Positions 40,991-50,109 of a stretch of DNA of 64,000 nt are shown here, piece after piece. Both the position numbers and the translations under genes were made by a program. The DNA is from Desulfovibrio aminophilus (GTDB lineage: Bacteria > Desulfobacterota > Desulfovibrionia > Desulfovibrionales > Desulfovibrionaceae). The stretch spans positions 186,001 to 250,000 of the forward strand of contig NZ_JAMHGA010000018.1 of the NCBI RefSeq assembly GCF_023660105.1, written 5' to 3'. Each line of letters opens with the position of its first letter. Positions within the stretch are counted from its first letter, which is position 1. Under the pieces are notes generated by a model, which saw only the letters and a program-made list of their open reading frames with translations, was not told the DNA's origin and did not search any database.

Positions 40991-42994
40991 TCACCGTATT
41001 CGGAAAGCGTCGTACGGTCGGCGGCGCTGAAATACTTCAATAAGTTGGGTGGCAGCGCGATCAAGAAATCCGTTGAGGTCGGAGCGTGTTTTTCCCTCCC
41101 CTTCGCCGTTGTCAGCCAAAATGCGTTCCCGGGCCAACGTTTCTTCCATCCGACGGATCATGAGGCCGATAACGCCGGGCTTGCCCCGACATGGGCCGCT
41201 GTCGGACATGTTGAAATCCCCGGGGGTCACTTCGCGCCGGTGAATCAGGGCGAGTACCAACCGTTCGGAGACGTGCCGGAACTGCTCCAGCAGATCAGAG
41301 GCCAGGGCGAAGTGGCGGCCGCGGCCCTGGTGGAAGATTCCCAGACGAGGATCGATGTCGCATGCAGCAAGAGCGGAACCCAACCTGTTGGCGAGGAGGC
41401 TGTAACCGAATGAGAGCATGGCGTTTACTGGATCAGTGGATGGGCGGTATCTGCGCCCGGGAAAAGAGAACGGATCGACGAGTCCCGCGAATTTATGGAA
41501 AAACGCATTGGCTGCGGCGCCCTCGATTCCGCGCAGGGAATCAAGGGATAACGCCCGCGCCGCGTTTTCCTCCATACCGCCGAGCCTGGGTTCGTCGGCG
41601 TTGTTGCGCCTCAAAATCACCCTGCAGTTGTGGATTTTGGCGGCGATCATCTCACGCGCAGTCTTGAGCCTCCAGTTTTCATCGGCAAGGCTTTCTTCCT
41701 GCCGCAGTCTGAGCTGGGCCGATACTGGTGAAGGCGTCTGCAGCAGACCGACGAGACGGCCAAGGGCGTCCAGGAAAGAGACTGGGATGGAAGCGCGGGC
41801 GGCTCGGTGCAAAATGGCAGGGGGAACAGCCGGTCGGCCAACGAGGACGAGTCGGCCGACACGATCCCAAGGAATCCTGCGCTCACCTTCAGAATGTTCG
41901 ATCACCAGTGTCCTGCCGCGAAGAGTAGCGTTACGGCAGGTCGAGGTGAGATAGACCGACATTCCCGCGAGTTGGCTCTCCCCGAGGGCCGGGCGCCAGG
42001 AAGTGGTTCGCATCTCCTCGGTGACGGTTTCCTGAGCAGGGGGGGGCGCGATCGTCGATTTTGGCACAGGTTCAGGGGAAGGCCGGCCTTCACGCCAAAT
42101 AACTTGCCGGGCCACGTCCACCTCTGGAATATGGTAGAATCCGAAGCCGAAGGCTGTGTTTTTACCCGCGCCGACATACTGTCCAAGGCTGAGGCTCAAC
42201 GCCTCCTGTGGGAGCGGCCGCCCTATGATCCGCAACATTCCGACAACCCCGCCGAGCACCTTTCGGGAGGCGCGTCCGTAAGGGATATCGAGCCAGTCCA
42301 ATTTGGCATCGGCGATCCGTAATCCGGAGGTGCGGTTATCTTGTTGAATATCCGCGCTTGCACGGAGATCACCTCGCTGTCGCAAACGGGAAATCAGATG
42401 TCCAATGGCCGAAGGATCTGCTGCATATGCGCTGTCGAAAAAACGGTGGCCGTCGTGCGCCGTCCCTTCCGGTCGCGGCAACCGCAATGGTGAGTCCAAT
42501 ATGAGAGAGAACTCCTCCATGCGTTCCAGTTGGTGGATTTCCGGCTCCAATGCTTGCAGGCCCAGCGGGATAATGCGGTCCCAACTGCTGGGGCCGGAGC
42601 GCGGCAAGATTTCCTCACCTCCGACGCAATCACGAATCGATTCCAACCGAATCGTCCTACCCGGTTGGAACTGGCCGTTCGTGAAGGATTCTCTGTTGAA
42701 CTCCTCGAGCACGCCTTGCATGACTTCCGGCATCGGCAGCGGAAGCACCATGCGTAAGAAAAGAGACACGCCCGGCACGACGCTCTGGCTTGGCGGGTAT
42801 GCCGGTAGAAGCCCCATACGGGGGACGAATCCTTCCGGCACAGGCTCTGGCAGTCCGAGACGTCTACGCAAGAGGTGCTTGAATAAAGAGCTCCACTGAA
42901 TGCCGTGGTATTCCGGTAGCCCCCCGATACGGCGCAGCACAAGGAATTCTGCTTCGAGCAGGGCTAGAGCTGGAATATCTATGGTGAAGGACAC
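40991..42994 (-). CDS. cas6-cas1: Cas6-Cas1 fusion protein
   Basis: 667 residues from GTG. Residues about 1-300 are a Cas6/RAMP crRNA endonuclease, ending in the Gly-rich loop SLGQYVGAGKNTAFGFGFYHI (270-289). After a Pro/Glu linker (300-340), residues 345-667 are Cas1, with E491 (GIEGAAANAFF), H555 (GIFHQGRGR) and the D567/E570 region (ALASDLLEQFRH) as metal ligands. Fused enzymes of this kind (with or without reverse transcriptase) are known in type III systems; no reverse-transcriptase domain is present here. The fusion physically couples repeat recognition with spacer integration. It overlaps the upstream RAMP gene by 16 bases. Confidence 0.92.
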   Translation of the reverse strand: MSFTIDIPALALLEAEFLVLRRIGGLPEYHGIQWSSLFKHLLRRRLGLPEPVPEGFVPRMGLLPAYPPSQSVVPGVSLFLRMVLPLPMPEVMQGVLEEFNRESFTNGQFQPGRTIRLESIRDCVGGEEILPRSGPSSWDRIIPLGLQALEPEIHQLERMEEFSLILDSPLRLPRPEGTAHDGHRFFDSAYAADPSAIGHLISRLRQRGDLRASADIQQDNRTSGLRIADAKLDWLDIPYGRASRKVLGGVVGMLRIIGRPLPQEALSLSLGQYVGAGKNTAFGFGFYHIPEVDVARQVIWREGRPSPEPVPKSTIAPPPAQETVTEEMRTTSWRPALGESQLAGMSVYLTSTCRNATLRGRTLVIEHSEGERRIPWDRVGRLVLVGRPAVPPAILHRAARASIPVSFLDALGRLVGLLQTPSPVSAQLRLRQEESLADENWRLKTAREMIAAKIHNCRVILRRNNADEPRLGGMEENAARALSLDSLRGIEGAAANAFFHKFAGLVDPFSFPGRRYRPSTDPVNAMLSFGYSLLANRLGSALAACDIDPRLGIFHQGRGRHFALASDLLEQFRHVSERLVLALIHRREVTPGDFNMSDSGPCRGKPGVIGLMIRRMEETLARERILADNGEGEGKTRSDLNGFLDRAATQLIEVFQRRRPYDAFRIR

Positions 42995-44832
42995 ATCTGC
43001 TTCCAGTATGATGGCCCCGCGTTGGGATATTCGAGATTCATTTGAGGCCGCAGCGGGTTCAGATTGGATGAAGAAGCAGCGTTGAGCTGCTTGATGAACT
43101 GATCCACTTCGTGTGAAATTTGTCCCAGCTTGGAAATTATAACTGAAATTTCATCGTCGCAACCGATATTGATTTTGCGCCATTGGTAATCACGGGGCTC
43201 CCTCATCCAGATGGCTCTGATGGATGGTGAAAAACTTCCAAATCCATAGGCTTTGGCAAGTCCGAGCTTGAAAGCATGACCGGTGAAGCGCTGGTCAAGA
43301 ACCATCAAAAGTGCCCCCAACTCTTTTAGGGCGCAATTCTCAACTCCGAGCGTGCCCCGGAAGATTATTCCTGGGGCGCAGACCATCGCCCAGCTACGCA
43401 AATGGTGCGATGGCTTTTCGCAGTTACCGCGTTGCACGTAATTCGTGAAAATCTTCGATAAGTCTGACAGGCGTTCGTTTCTGAGCCCATGCCGGTATGA
43501 TTTGGCCCCTTTGATCATGCCGTCGTGTCCATAATAGCCGTTGATGTCTCGCTTGTTTGCCTTGGGCGGCATTTGAAGAGGGAGAAGAACCTGCCTGGCT
43601 TTCTCCCCTGAGCCGTCACCCCAGGATAGTATATTGACCTTGACCCCTTCAGGATTTTGATCAGTAACCTGAATTTGGCTCAGGGGCGACTCGTTTACGA
43701 GAGCGGACGATTTGAATCTGCCTCGAAATCCCGCAGGTGCTCCCTGTTCTTTTTCTTTGTTAATGACGCCGAATAGACTGCAGCGCGGACAAAGTTTTTG
43801 AAAAGATGAACACGCCTTTTGATCTTTTGGAACAGCGTCTTCTTGGTTGAACAGTGCTTTGAAACTGAAACATTTTCCTATTGATGTTATAGTCCCGTTA
43901 AATTCTTGGTAGTATATAAGCGATCCTGTTTTTAGATCATTTAAGTTTTCATACCACGGTTGTCCGTCAAATGAACTCTTTGTGCCTCTCTCTTTAAAAG
44001 ATCCAGCATAAACTATTTTTTTTAGTTTATCGATAGTCTCAAAAGACTTTATTGGAAGCTTTCCATATAATTCTTTCTTGTGTGAGTCTTTGTAAAAAAT
44101 GTATCTTATTTGAGACTTATTGCTATCATTTAAACGAAGATTCATGCCACGACAGTATGTTCCTGCGCAAATATATAAATTGTGTGCACTATAGTCGCAT
44201 AACTTTATTTCTTCTAAATACCTTTTGTTCACTATTCCAGTGTATGATTTTCCGACCTCAGGTATTAACTGAGAAGATTTATTGTGTATAAAGTAAAATA
44301 TATCTACTGGTTTAATTGAAATTTCAGCAGAAGATAAGTTTAAAGATACAATCACGCCAGATTTTGAAGAAGACCTGCTGACTCTATACCGTTTCCATTT
44401 TCCTGTGTAAGGGTATTGACCTGGATCAAGTTTCGTGTGTCCGATTTCTCTAGTATTGACACGGTAGCACCCCCCCATCAACGCGGCAAACGAATTGGCA
44501 ACAGCAGATTTGACGGTGAATGGGCTGATGGCGAGTCTGTCGCCGGGCATGTACCACCGGCGATTATTTCCCTTATATTTTTGTCCAAGTTGGTCATGTG
44601 GATTGCAGGCTTGAATAGCATCATCAATGCATGGATTGAGTGCAGACGGAGTTTTTGTTGTCCATTCAACGTCAAAGGCGACATCGATACGTCCGTTGTG
44701 CAAAATGTCGTGGCTTATATCATTAATGCCTTGAGCAAGCCATTTTTTCCTTTTTATAAAATAGTATGGAAAGCAAAAATTTTTGTTATCTTTTTTTTGT
44801 AAATAATTTTTATTGAATTTACATGAATTCAT
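42979..44832 (-). CDS. RAMP-superfamily CRISPR protein, TIGR03986-like
   Basis: 617 residues. RAMP features: N-terminal YMPGDRLAISPFTVKSAVANSF, a zinc-binding-like CPRCSLFG block followed by GFRGRFKSSALV, and a C-terminal Gly-rich AKAYGFGSFSP loop. Its size and pattern resemble the TIGR03986 family of type III-associated RAMPs; function is probably as a fused Cas7-type backbone subunit binding crRNA. AAGGAG precedes the ATG at 44832. The middle (about 150-330) is AT-rich and poorly recognisable, with many Lys/Asn/Tyr, unlike core genes. Fourth from last in the cas operon. Confidence 0.8.
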   Translation of the reverse strand: MNSCKFNKNYLQKKDNKNFCFPYYFIKRKKWLAQGINDISHDILHNGRIDVAFDVEWTTKTPSALNPCIDDAIQACNPHDQLGQKYKGNNRRWYMPGDRLAISPFTVKSAVANSFAALMGGCYRVNTREIGHTKLDPGQYPYTGKWKRYRVSRSSSKSGVIVSLNLSSAEISIKPVDIFYFIHNKSSQLIPEVGKSYTGIVNKRYLEEIKLCDYSAHNLYICAGTYCRGMNLRLNDSNKSQIRYIFYKDSHKKELYGKLPIKSFETIDKLKKIVYAGSFKERGTKSSFDGQPWYENLNDLKTGSLIYYQEFNGTITSIGKCFSFKALFNQEDAVPKDQKACSSFQKLCPRCSLFGVINKEKEQGAPAGFRGRFKSSALVNESPLSQIQVTDQNPEGVKVNILSWGDGSGEKARQVLLPLQMPPKANKRDINGYYGHDGMIKGAKSYRHGLRNERLSDLSKIFTNYVQRGNCEKPSHHLRSWAMVCAPGIIFRGTLGVENCALKELGALLMVLDQRFTGHAFKLGLAKAYGFGSFSPSIRAIWMREPRDYQWRKINIGCDDEISVIISKLGQISHEVDQFIKQLNAASSSNLNPLRPQMNLEYPNAGPSYWKQMCPSP

Positions 44833-44842
44833 GACAAACTCC

Positions 44843-45328
44843 TTAATAAATAGCAGTAGTCAAAAATATGTGCATTCTAGTTTCAGGTATAATGACCTCG
44901 ATTACATTAATATCATTTCCAAGCAAATTCAAATGTTTTTGTATTTTAAAATTTGTTTTTCTCCAGTAACAAAGCCTACCATCATGCTCATCGTTAGTGT
45001 GCAGCGTCCATCGTTGAAAAATGAAATTGCCGTCTTCTCGTTCCATAGAAATTTCTTCATATAAGTTGTTGTCTTCACGCCAAAGGCCGACTTCCATGAG
45101 TGGGCCCTCTGGATTGGCGAAAAGCCCAGATGTTTCAATGGAGCCACCCCGTAAAATTTCTTTAAAAGCCTTCACCTTGCCTTCGTCTGACAAGATGGTC
45201 TCTTCGGTCGAGCAGGCGGCGTACCCTCCATTCCAAAGTTTCCCTAACGCATATTCAAACCCAGCAAGTGGAGCGCGCGCATATGATGTTACCATCCGAC
45301 CTGGTAGGAATGTATGCATTCCGAGCAT
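44843..45328 (-). CDS. csx19: Csx19-like (TIGR03984-like) CRISPR accessory protein
   Basis: 161 residues, beta-rich, starting MLGMHTFLPGRMVTSYARAP with FEYALGKLWNGG. Size and position between RAMP genes match Csx19, a small protein of unknown function found with type III-D Cas10/Csx10 modules; the assignment rests on length, context and general resemblance. Start lies 3 bases after the preceding stop codon; the CTCC-complement GGAG ribosome site lies within the end of the upstream gene. No enzyme motif seen. Confidence 0.6.
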   Translation of the reverse strand: MLGMHTFLPGRMVTSYARAPLAGFEYALGKLWNGGYAACSTEETILSDEGKVKAFKEILRGGSIETSGLFANPEGPLMEVGLWREDNNLYEEISMEREDGNFIFQRWTLHTNDEHDGRLCYWRKTNFKIQKHLNLLGNDINVIEVIIPETRMHIFLTTAIY

Positions 45329-45331
45329 ATC

Positions 45332-46651
45332 CTATGACTCCTTTGTGTAGCCTATAATCTGGAATTGTCCTGTGCAGGTTGATGTGGTTCCAAGGCGATT
45401 CCATCCTGGAGGTGAATTCTCAACCAACAATTCTTTGATTCGCGTTTCAATGATATCAAGAGCCGAGTCGTAATGTTCCTTGTTGGTTAGACTGTCCACG
45501 ATGATCTCAAAGGCAAACCGGCCCGAGCTTAGATATTCACCGGCGAAAAGTTGAATATTTTGTTGTGTGTGTTCGCAAAGCTGGATTCGATGAATGATTT
45601 CCATGTGAAATGAGTCGGGGATAGCTTGGGCGTCGCCTACTGAAACCATACCACGTTTTTGAAGGTTGCCGAAAAGCCGGCAACGGGTACAGCCACATTG
45701 TTTTTGTCCAATGGCGATTCCCGGTGAGCAGATTTTTTCGCCTCGTGTTCGAAGATATCTTTCGATTGGGACGGATAACACTGCTTGCCGGAATGATTTT
45801 CCTGGAATGACTGGCCTTGATTCAGCACTATCCCCAGAGAAAAAAGTTTGGCGATTGCAAAAAAAATCCGGCATCGCTGAAGGGATGACCGACTCCGAAA
45901 GCGGAAGTGATTTGTTGGAAACGCAGAGGAGTTGACCATCAAGCAGCTCAAAATCAAGATAGAACGTAGACCATGGGGAATCCACAGCGGTTTTAGTCAG
46001 GGGTATTCGCGTCCATGGCTCGGTTCCGTGAGTCCAAAGTGATTTTCGCCCTTGTGGGGTACGGAGGTCGATCAATGCGGTCTCAAGAGATTCGATGGAA
46101 AGTCGTCCGTATCCATAACCCCATCCTCCGCCGATTGTTTCGACGCCAGAGTCTATGACCCAAAAAGCGTTGCTGAGTGACGTTATGATTTCATCGACTA
46201 CCTGACATTCTGAAAGAAACCAATTGAATCTCATTTGAATTTCAATTCCAGCTGGAGCAATCTCAGCATTGAACAGCGCTCCTTCATCAACTGTGGCGCT
46301 TTCTCGATTTATACGGTTGTAGTGAATTACATCATAAATTGGTATATTTACATTTGTTGCTTCAAACCAGCATGGAGAGAGACCAAATGTATCTGAATCA
46401 CCGACTGTTGATTTTTGTGGACGGTAGTCCCCAATTAAAAGTGAAAAATGCTTACCATGAGAGAAACGCATAAGCGCTCTTTTTAATAGGCTGGCCCAAA
46501 CATATCCGCTGATATGCAGTTGGCCATCAGGACTGCGTTCCAGTTCTGCGTCAACAATGTCATCTCCTGCTCCTGATCGCAGCAGAAGTGGAGTCCTGAG
46601 GCGCATATGAGCCTTAACTGCGAGAACTATTTTACTTTCCGACAGTTCCAT
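45332..46651 (-). CDS. Fused double Csm3-like RAMP (Cas7-Cas7) subunit
   Basis: 439 residues from the ATG at 46651, which has AGAGGAAC upstream; it overlaps the preceding gene by 20 bases. The first RAMP domain (about 1-215) has RTPLLLRSGAGDD, an HISGYVWASLLKRAL helix and the Gly-rich GGGWGYGYGRLS. The second (about 225-439) has VIPGKSFRQAVLS, a CGCTRCRLFGN zinc-like knuckle and later strands. Csm3 subunits form the backbone and hold the Asp that cuts target RNA; candidates are the DD in the first domain. Fused Cas7 repeats are a hallmark of III-D variants on the way to gRAMP-like effectors. Confidence 0.82.
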   Translation of the reverse strand: MELSESKIVLAVKAHMRLRTPLLLRSGAGDDIVDAELERSPDGQLHISGYVWASLLKRALMRFSHGKHFSLLIGDYRPQKSTVGDSDTFGLSPCWFEATNVNIPIYDVIHYNRINRESATVDEGALFNAEIAPAGIEIQMRFNWFLSECQVVDEIITSLSNAFWVIDSGVETIGGGWGYGYGRLSIESLETALIDLRTPQGRKSLWTHGTEPWTRIPLTKTAVDSPWSTFYLDFELLDGQLLCVSNKSLPLSESVIPSAMPDFFCNRQTFFSGDSAESRPVIPGKSFRQAVLSVPIERYLRTRGEKICSPGIAIGQKQCGCTRCRLFGNLQKRGMVSVGDAQAIPDSFHMEIIHRIQLCEHTQQNIQLFAGEYLSSGRFAFEIIVDSLTNKEHYDSALDIIETRIKELLVENSPPGWNRLGTTSTCTGQFQIIGYTKES

Positions 46652-48500
46652 AGTTCCTCTTTTTGTTATTGTAAATTCTAACTGCACAATTATGAAGGCC
46701 GAAGTATAGTGCTGAGCGCATTTCTTCGACTCCATGCTGATCGAGTATTCTTTGAAGTTCTTCGTAAATTTTAAATAATGCACCGTAGTTATTTTGTTGG
46801 TTTGAATCTTTTTTTGCTTTTATATATCTATATTTAACGAGTTGACGATTTAAAGTGTATTTTAATAGGTCAACAGACATGGATGGATTTAGAAGACCGC
46901 GCAGTAATCCTCGCTGGTGCCGGCTTAATTCCTGACTAATTTCTATGTCTATATTTTTTTGATGCGCGCAGTTGTCTTCAAATATACAATCAGCGGTTAT
47001 TTCATTTATGATTTTTCCAAACCCACCCCATGTGATAGAGAAGAATTCCGGAACATTTGACAACGATTCGCCAAACAAAACGCTGCCAGGCTTGGCCACT
47101 ATTTTATTCCTCCTGGAACGGCGTAGCATTGTGTTGTATTTTCTTTCAACGCCCATAATGATGTGGCCTACACCATGAGAGATGGATACGGCAGGTATGG
47201 GGTTAATGAGTAGCCTAGGAGAATTTTTTTGTTTAATTTCTTCCGATTGAACTGTTGAAAATTGTGCCTTGAAGACGCCACCTTTGAGCCGCAACAAGGA
47301 TGTATTCTCAAGAATACACCAGGCCAGACGGCAGAACTCGCTTTTGGGGGCCAGGAATCGGATGGTCCCACCCAATGTAGTGCCTGCTGGCATGAATTCT
47401 TGAACGAAAAGGCCATCGTCACCAGTTACAAAGCTGTCTTGCAGCGAGTTTCGCATGCGGCGTCGGATCGACCGCTCGATTACTTGGATGTGCGAACCAT
47501 TGGTGACGAAGCTGGATCCAGCCAGAGGGGTCGTTTTGGATTGCGGCATTACCGTTGGGTTTGTCTCATCGCGACGCTTGTCAAAATTGTCGTGGATAGT
47601 GCCCGTCTCGTCACGTAAAGTTGTCACCGGAGCCGGATAGGCAAGTTCTCCGCCGGCACCTGTTGGATAAAACTGGGAAAAGCGGATCGTTTCCATTTCT
47701 TCGGGGGTTGGCCAGCGGCCCGCGAGCATATGGAATGTTCGTACGAACCCGCCCCTGAATTGATCGGCGGTAATCCAGTCCGCCCCGGCCAGAACTTGAG
47801 CGCGTCCCGGAGAGACATTTTTACTTCGTAAATGCGTCAGGGCTTGGATGCGGCATAGTATAATATTAGGGGCGAGGTTCGCTGGACAGTCGGGCAGAAT
47901 TGTTTCTTCGGGCTGCATCCAGTGGCATTTCATTTGTCCACGTCCGTACCCCCTGGAACGAAAAGCGCCAAATGAACCAACGAGTTCAGTCGCGTTGTCG
48001 ATCAGCTCCCTTGCTCTGCCGAGCGAAGCGGCGTCGGGGAAAGGCCCCAAAAACAATTTGGCGGAAAGACTTAAATTATCAAGCCAAGCGAGTTGGTGAA
48101 AACCGAGCATATTTTCCTGAATTGTTCGATGATCCTTGTTTTGCTGAATGCGCGCCTTGATTTTGTATCGAGTTGAAGTCCATGATTTGCGCGACTCATC
48201 GGTCAAAGAAAGATCGGTGACTCGAAAAAGTCCGGGGTCACTATTCCCCTCCTGTCCAAAGAGACTGCCGATCAACTGTTTCTGCATCCCTCCGGTCAAG
48301 CGATCTAACCAGCGCGCCGCCATGCGGAGGTCGTTGTGGACCTGCGTGTCCGCGTAAACTGGAGTCCCATCATCGAGGTCGGTAAGGTGTTGCGAATAGC
48401 CGAATTTGGTCATTTCCCTCCCGGCGGTAAACCAGTATCCCCTTGCCGCGACGCGCAGTTCGCCTTGGAGGAAATGAATGGAATGTGCGCTTGTAGCCAC
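46632..48500 (-). CDS. csx10: Csx10-like RAMP protein of a type III-D module
   Basis: 622 residues from GTG at 48500 (AAGGAG 7 bases upstream); the longer open frame to 48740 would overlap cas10 extensively. N-terminal strand HSIHFLQGELRVAARGYWFTAG and NDLRMAARWLDRLTGGM resemble RAMP/Cas5-type proteins; the Gly-rich GSFGAFRSRGYGRGQ follows. A second similar region comprises TTLGGTIRFLAPK and LKGGVFKAQF. Csx10 caps the crRNA 5' handle next to Cas10 in III-D complexes. It lies 16 bases after cas10 in the operon. Exact family call is by context and overall pattern. Confidence 0.72.
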   Translation of the reverse strand: MATSAHSIHFLQGELRVAARGYWFTAGREMTKFGYSQHLTDLDDGTPVYADTQVHNDLRMAARWLDRLTGGMQKQLIGSLFGQEGNSDPGLFRVTDLSLTDESRKSWTSTRYKIKARIQQNKDHRTIQENMLGFHQLAWLDNLSLSAKLFLGPFPDAASLGRARELIDNATELVGSFGAFRSRGYGRGQMKCHWMQPEETILPDCPANLAPNIILCRIQALTHLRSKNVSPGRAQVLAGADWITADQFRGGFVRTFHMLAGRWPTPEEMETIRFSQFYPTGAGGELAYPAPVTTLRDETGTIHDNFDKRRDETNPTVMPQSKTTPLAGSSFVTNGSHIQVIERSIRRRMRNSLQDSFVTGDDGLFVQEFMPAGTTLGGTIRFLAPKSEFCRLAWCILENTSLLRLKGGVFKAQFSTVQSEEIKQKNSPRLLINPIPAVSISHGVGHIIMGVERKYNTMLRRSRRNKIVAKPGSVLFGESLSNVPEFFSITWGGFGKIINEITADCIFEDNCAHQKNIDIEISQELSRHQRGLLRGLLNPSMSVDLLKYTLNRQLVKYRYIKAKKDSNQQNNYGALFKIYEELQRILDQHGVEEMRSALYFGLHNCAVRIYNNKKRNYGTVGK

Positions 48501-48516
48501 CGATAACTCCTTGTCC

Positions 48517-49995
48517 TCAGGAATTGATGATGCAGAGCAGTTCCAGAAAGGTCGCCAGTCGGTGCGGGTCCATGACTCCATCTTGGAGGAAGTCTTCATC
48601 GTTGAGAATTCGGCAAAAAGAAGGTTCGGCATCCGCGCAGCGTGCTTTGAGCCACTCATCGATGGTCGGTAATTTGTTGAGGATCGCCGCAGCCAAAGTG
48701 TAAATAGCTGTTTTTGATATGCTGGCTTTGTGTCTTTCAACCATTGCCAAGTAATTTTCCAGGCTGGTACGTGGCCCAGTTATGGCTATTGGATTTTCTC
48801 TCGGTAAAACGCTATAGTAACCGCCTTCCTCCTCGGCTGCCAAAGCCCATGCAACCATGTTGGTTTTCCGGCTTCTCTTTTTTGCCTGCTTCATTAATTT
48901 TTCATTAGCCGCATGGATTCTTCTGAATGGCGTATGAGTTGAAGTAATAATGAAGCTACCTCCAAAGCAGTATGGTGAATCAACAATGTTTTCGTTGTTA
49001 TTTGATTTGTTATTTAAAGATAGCCACTGATTGTTTAGTGGGTGATTTGTGCCTAATGATTTGATTACTTCAAATAATGAACTTGATAAATTTATAGAAA
49101 AATTAATAATTGATTCTTTACTCATTATTATACAAAGATCATCTCCGCCTGCTATGACAAGCCTGAACGGTAAAAATTTTCCGTTAGGATTTGGAAAAGT
49201 GCGTATCAATGCTTTTGAAACGATAGTGCTAAATACATTTAGAACGTCATTAAATATGGAAAGTATATTTTCTTCTGGCTGTTGATTCCAAATGTTAACC
49301 TTATGTTTCATGTTGTTGATGTCTGATGTCCAAACTGCCATCTGAAGGCCTTTTGCTTCTATTTCTTCATTATGACTAGGGTTTAGTTCATTAAAATCTA
49401 TTGGAATAATTTTATTTTTTAAATTTGGTAATTTTGAAATGTATGAATGATAAATTTTTTCAAGCGTCGTAAGATTTTTTTTATATAATATATCGCATAG
49501 AGAATGACGCGCTTCTTCTTTTGCTGACTCACAAAAGCGGCACAAGCTATTTGATTCAGCTGGATACTCTCCACATTCTGAGCAATGATTTACATGCGGT
49601 AAAAAAGTCACTCCATAGCCGCGAAGTTTTGTTTTTGTATTTTGTAATTGTGCGATGAGTGCTTTTTCTCCTTCGCGCAAAGCTTGATCCAAAGAATAAG
49701 CCGATGTCGGCCCTGCCCACTGAAATTCAAGCATTGGTAGTTTCGTAGAAATACATTCGATGCAGTCTTCCAATGCCTTGCGCGCCATGCTTTCGTCCGT
49801 GAAGCTTGCGGTGAACTTGCCACCCCCGGCAATTAACGTCTTACCGCCTTTTGTTGTTACAAGCTCAGGCAAAGTTATTTCATTTAAACGAGAAATGATT
49901 TGGCTGGTTCCGGCCATGAACCAAAGCCGGTCTAGGCGGAATATTGTTTTTTGGATAGCTGAGAACTGCAATGATATGTAATGCTTGTACGCCAT
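48517..49995 (-). CDS. cas10: Cas10 large subunit lacking the HD domain, with active GGDD palm
   Basis: 492 residues from the ATG at 49995 (AGAGGAG upstream). Short for Cas10. The N-terminus begins directly with a degenerate palm (MAYKHYISLQFSAIQKTIF), so there is no HD DNase domain. A zinc knuckle (C138, C141, C152, C155) precedes the second palm, which contains LVIAGGDDLCIIM with GGDD at 283-286, the catalytic motif for making cyclic oligoadenylate. The prediction is that this complex signals but does not cut DNA through Cas10. First gene of the cas operon. A -24/-12-like promoter lies 73-87 bases upstream, and two CARF-domain genes are close by, agreeing with a signalling role. Confidence 0.92.
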   Translation of the reverse strand: MAYKHYISLQFSAIQKTIFRLDRLWFMAGTSQIISRLNEITLPELVTTKGGKTLIAGGGKFTASFTDESMARKALEDCIECISTKLPMLEFQWAGPTSAYSLDQALREGEKALIAQLQNTKTKLRGYGVTFLPHVNHCSECGEYPAESNSLCRFCESAKEEARHSLCDILYKKNLTTLEKIYHSYISKLPNLKNKIIPIDFNELNPSHNEEIEAKGLQMAVWTSDINNMKHKVNIWNQQPEENILSIFNDVLNVFSTIVSKALIRTFPNPNGKFLPFRLVIAGGDDLCIIMSKESIINFSINLSSSLFEVIKSLGTNHPLNNQWLSLNNKSNNNENIVDSPYCFGGSFIITSTHTPFRRIHAANEKLMKQAKKRSRKTNMVAWALAAEEEGGYYSVLPRENPIAITGPRTSLENYLAMVERHKASISKTAIYTLAAAILNKLPTIDEWLKARCADAEPSFCRILNDEDFLQDGVMDPHRLATFLELLCIINS

Positions 49996-50066
49996 GATTT
50001 CTCCTCTGGTCGTCCCGACGCCGCAGTTCATGTTTTTACCACTGGTTATCTATATTTTGAGGCTGA

Positions 50067-50082
50067 AGCAGTCAACACGCCA
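50067..50082 (-). promoter_or_regulatory. Candidate sigma-54 promoter of the cas operon
   Basis: On the minus strand TGGCGTG-TTGA-CTGCT: GG and GC are exactly 10 bases apart, and TGGC, G and TGCT agree with the consensus TGGCACG-N4-TTGCW. Transcription would begin near 50056, about 60 bases before the cas10 start. Confidence 0.5.
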
Positions 50083-50109
50083 CCCCCTGATCCCATTCCG
50101 ATCTTTGAG

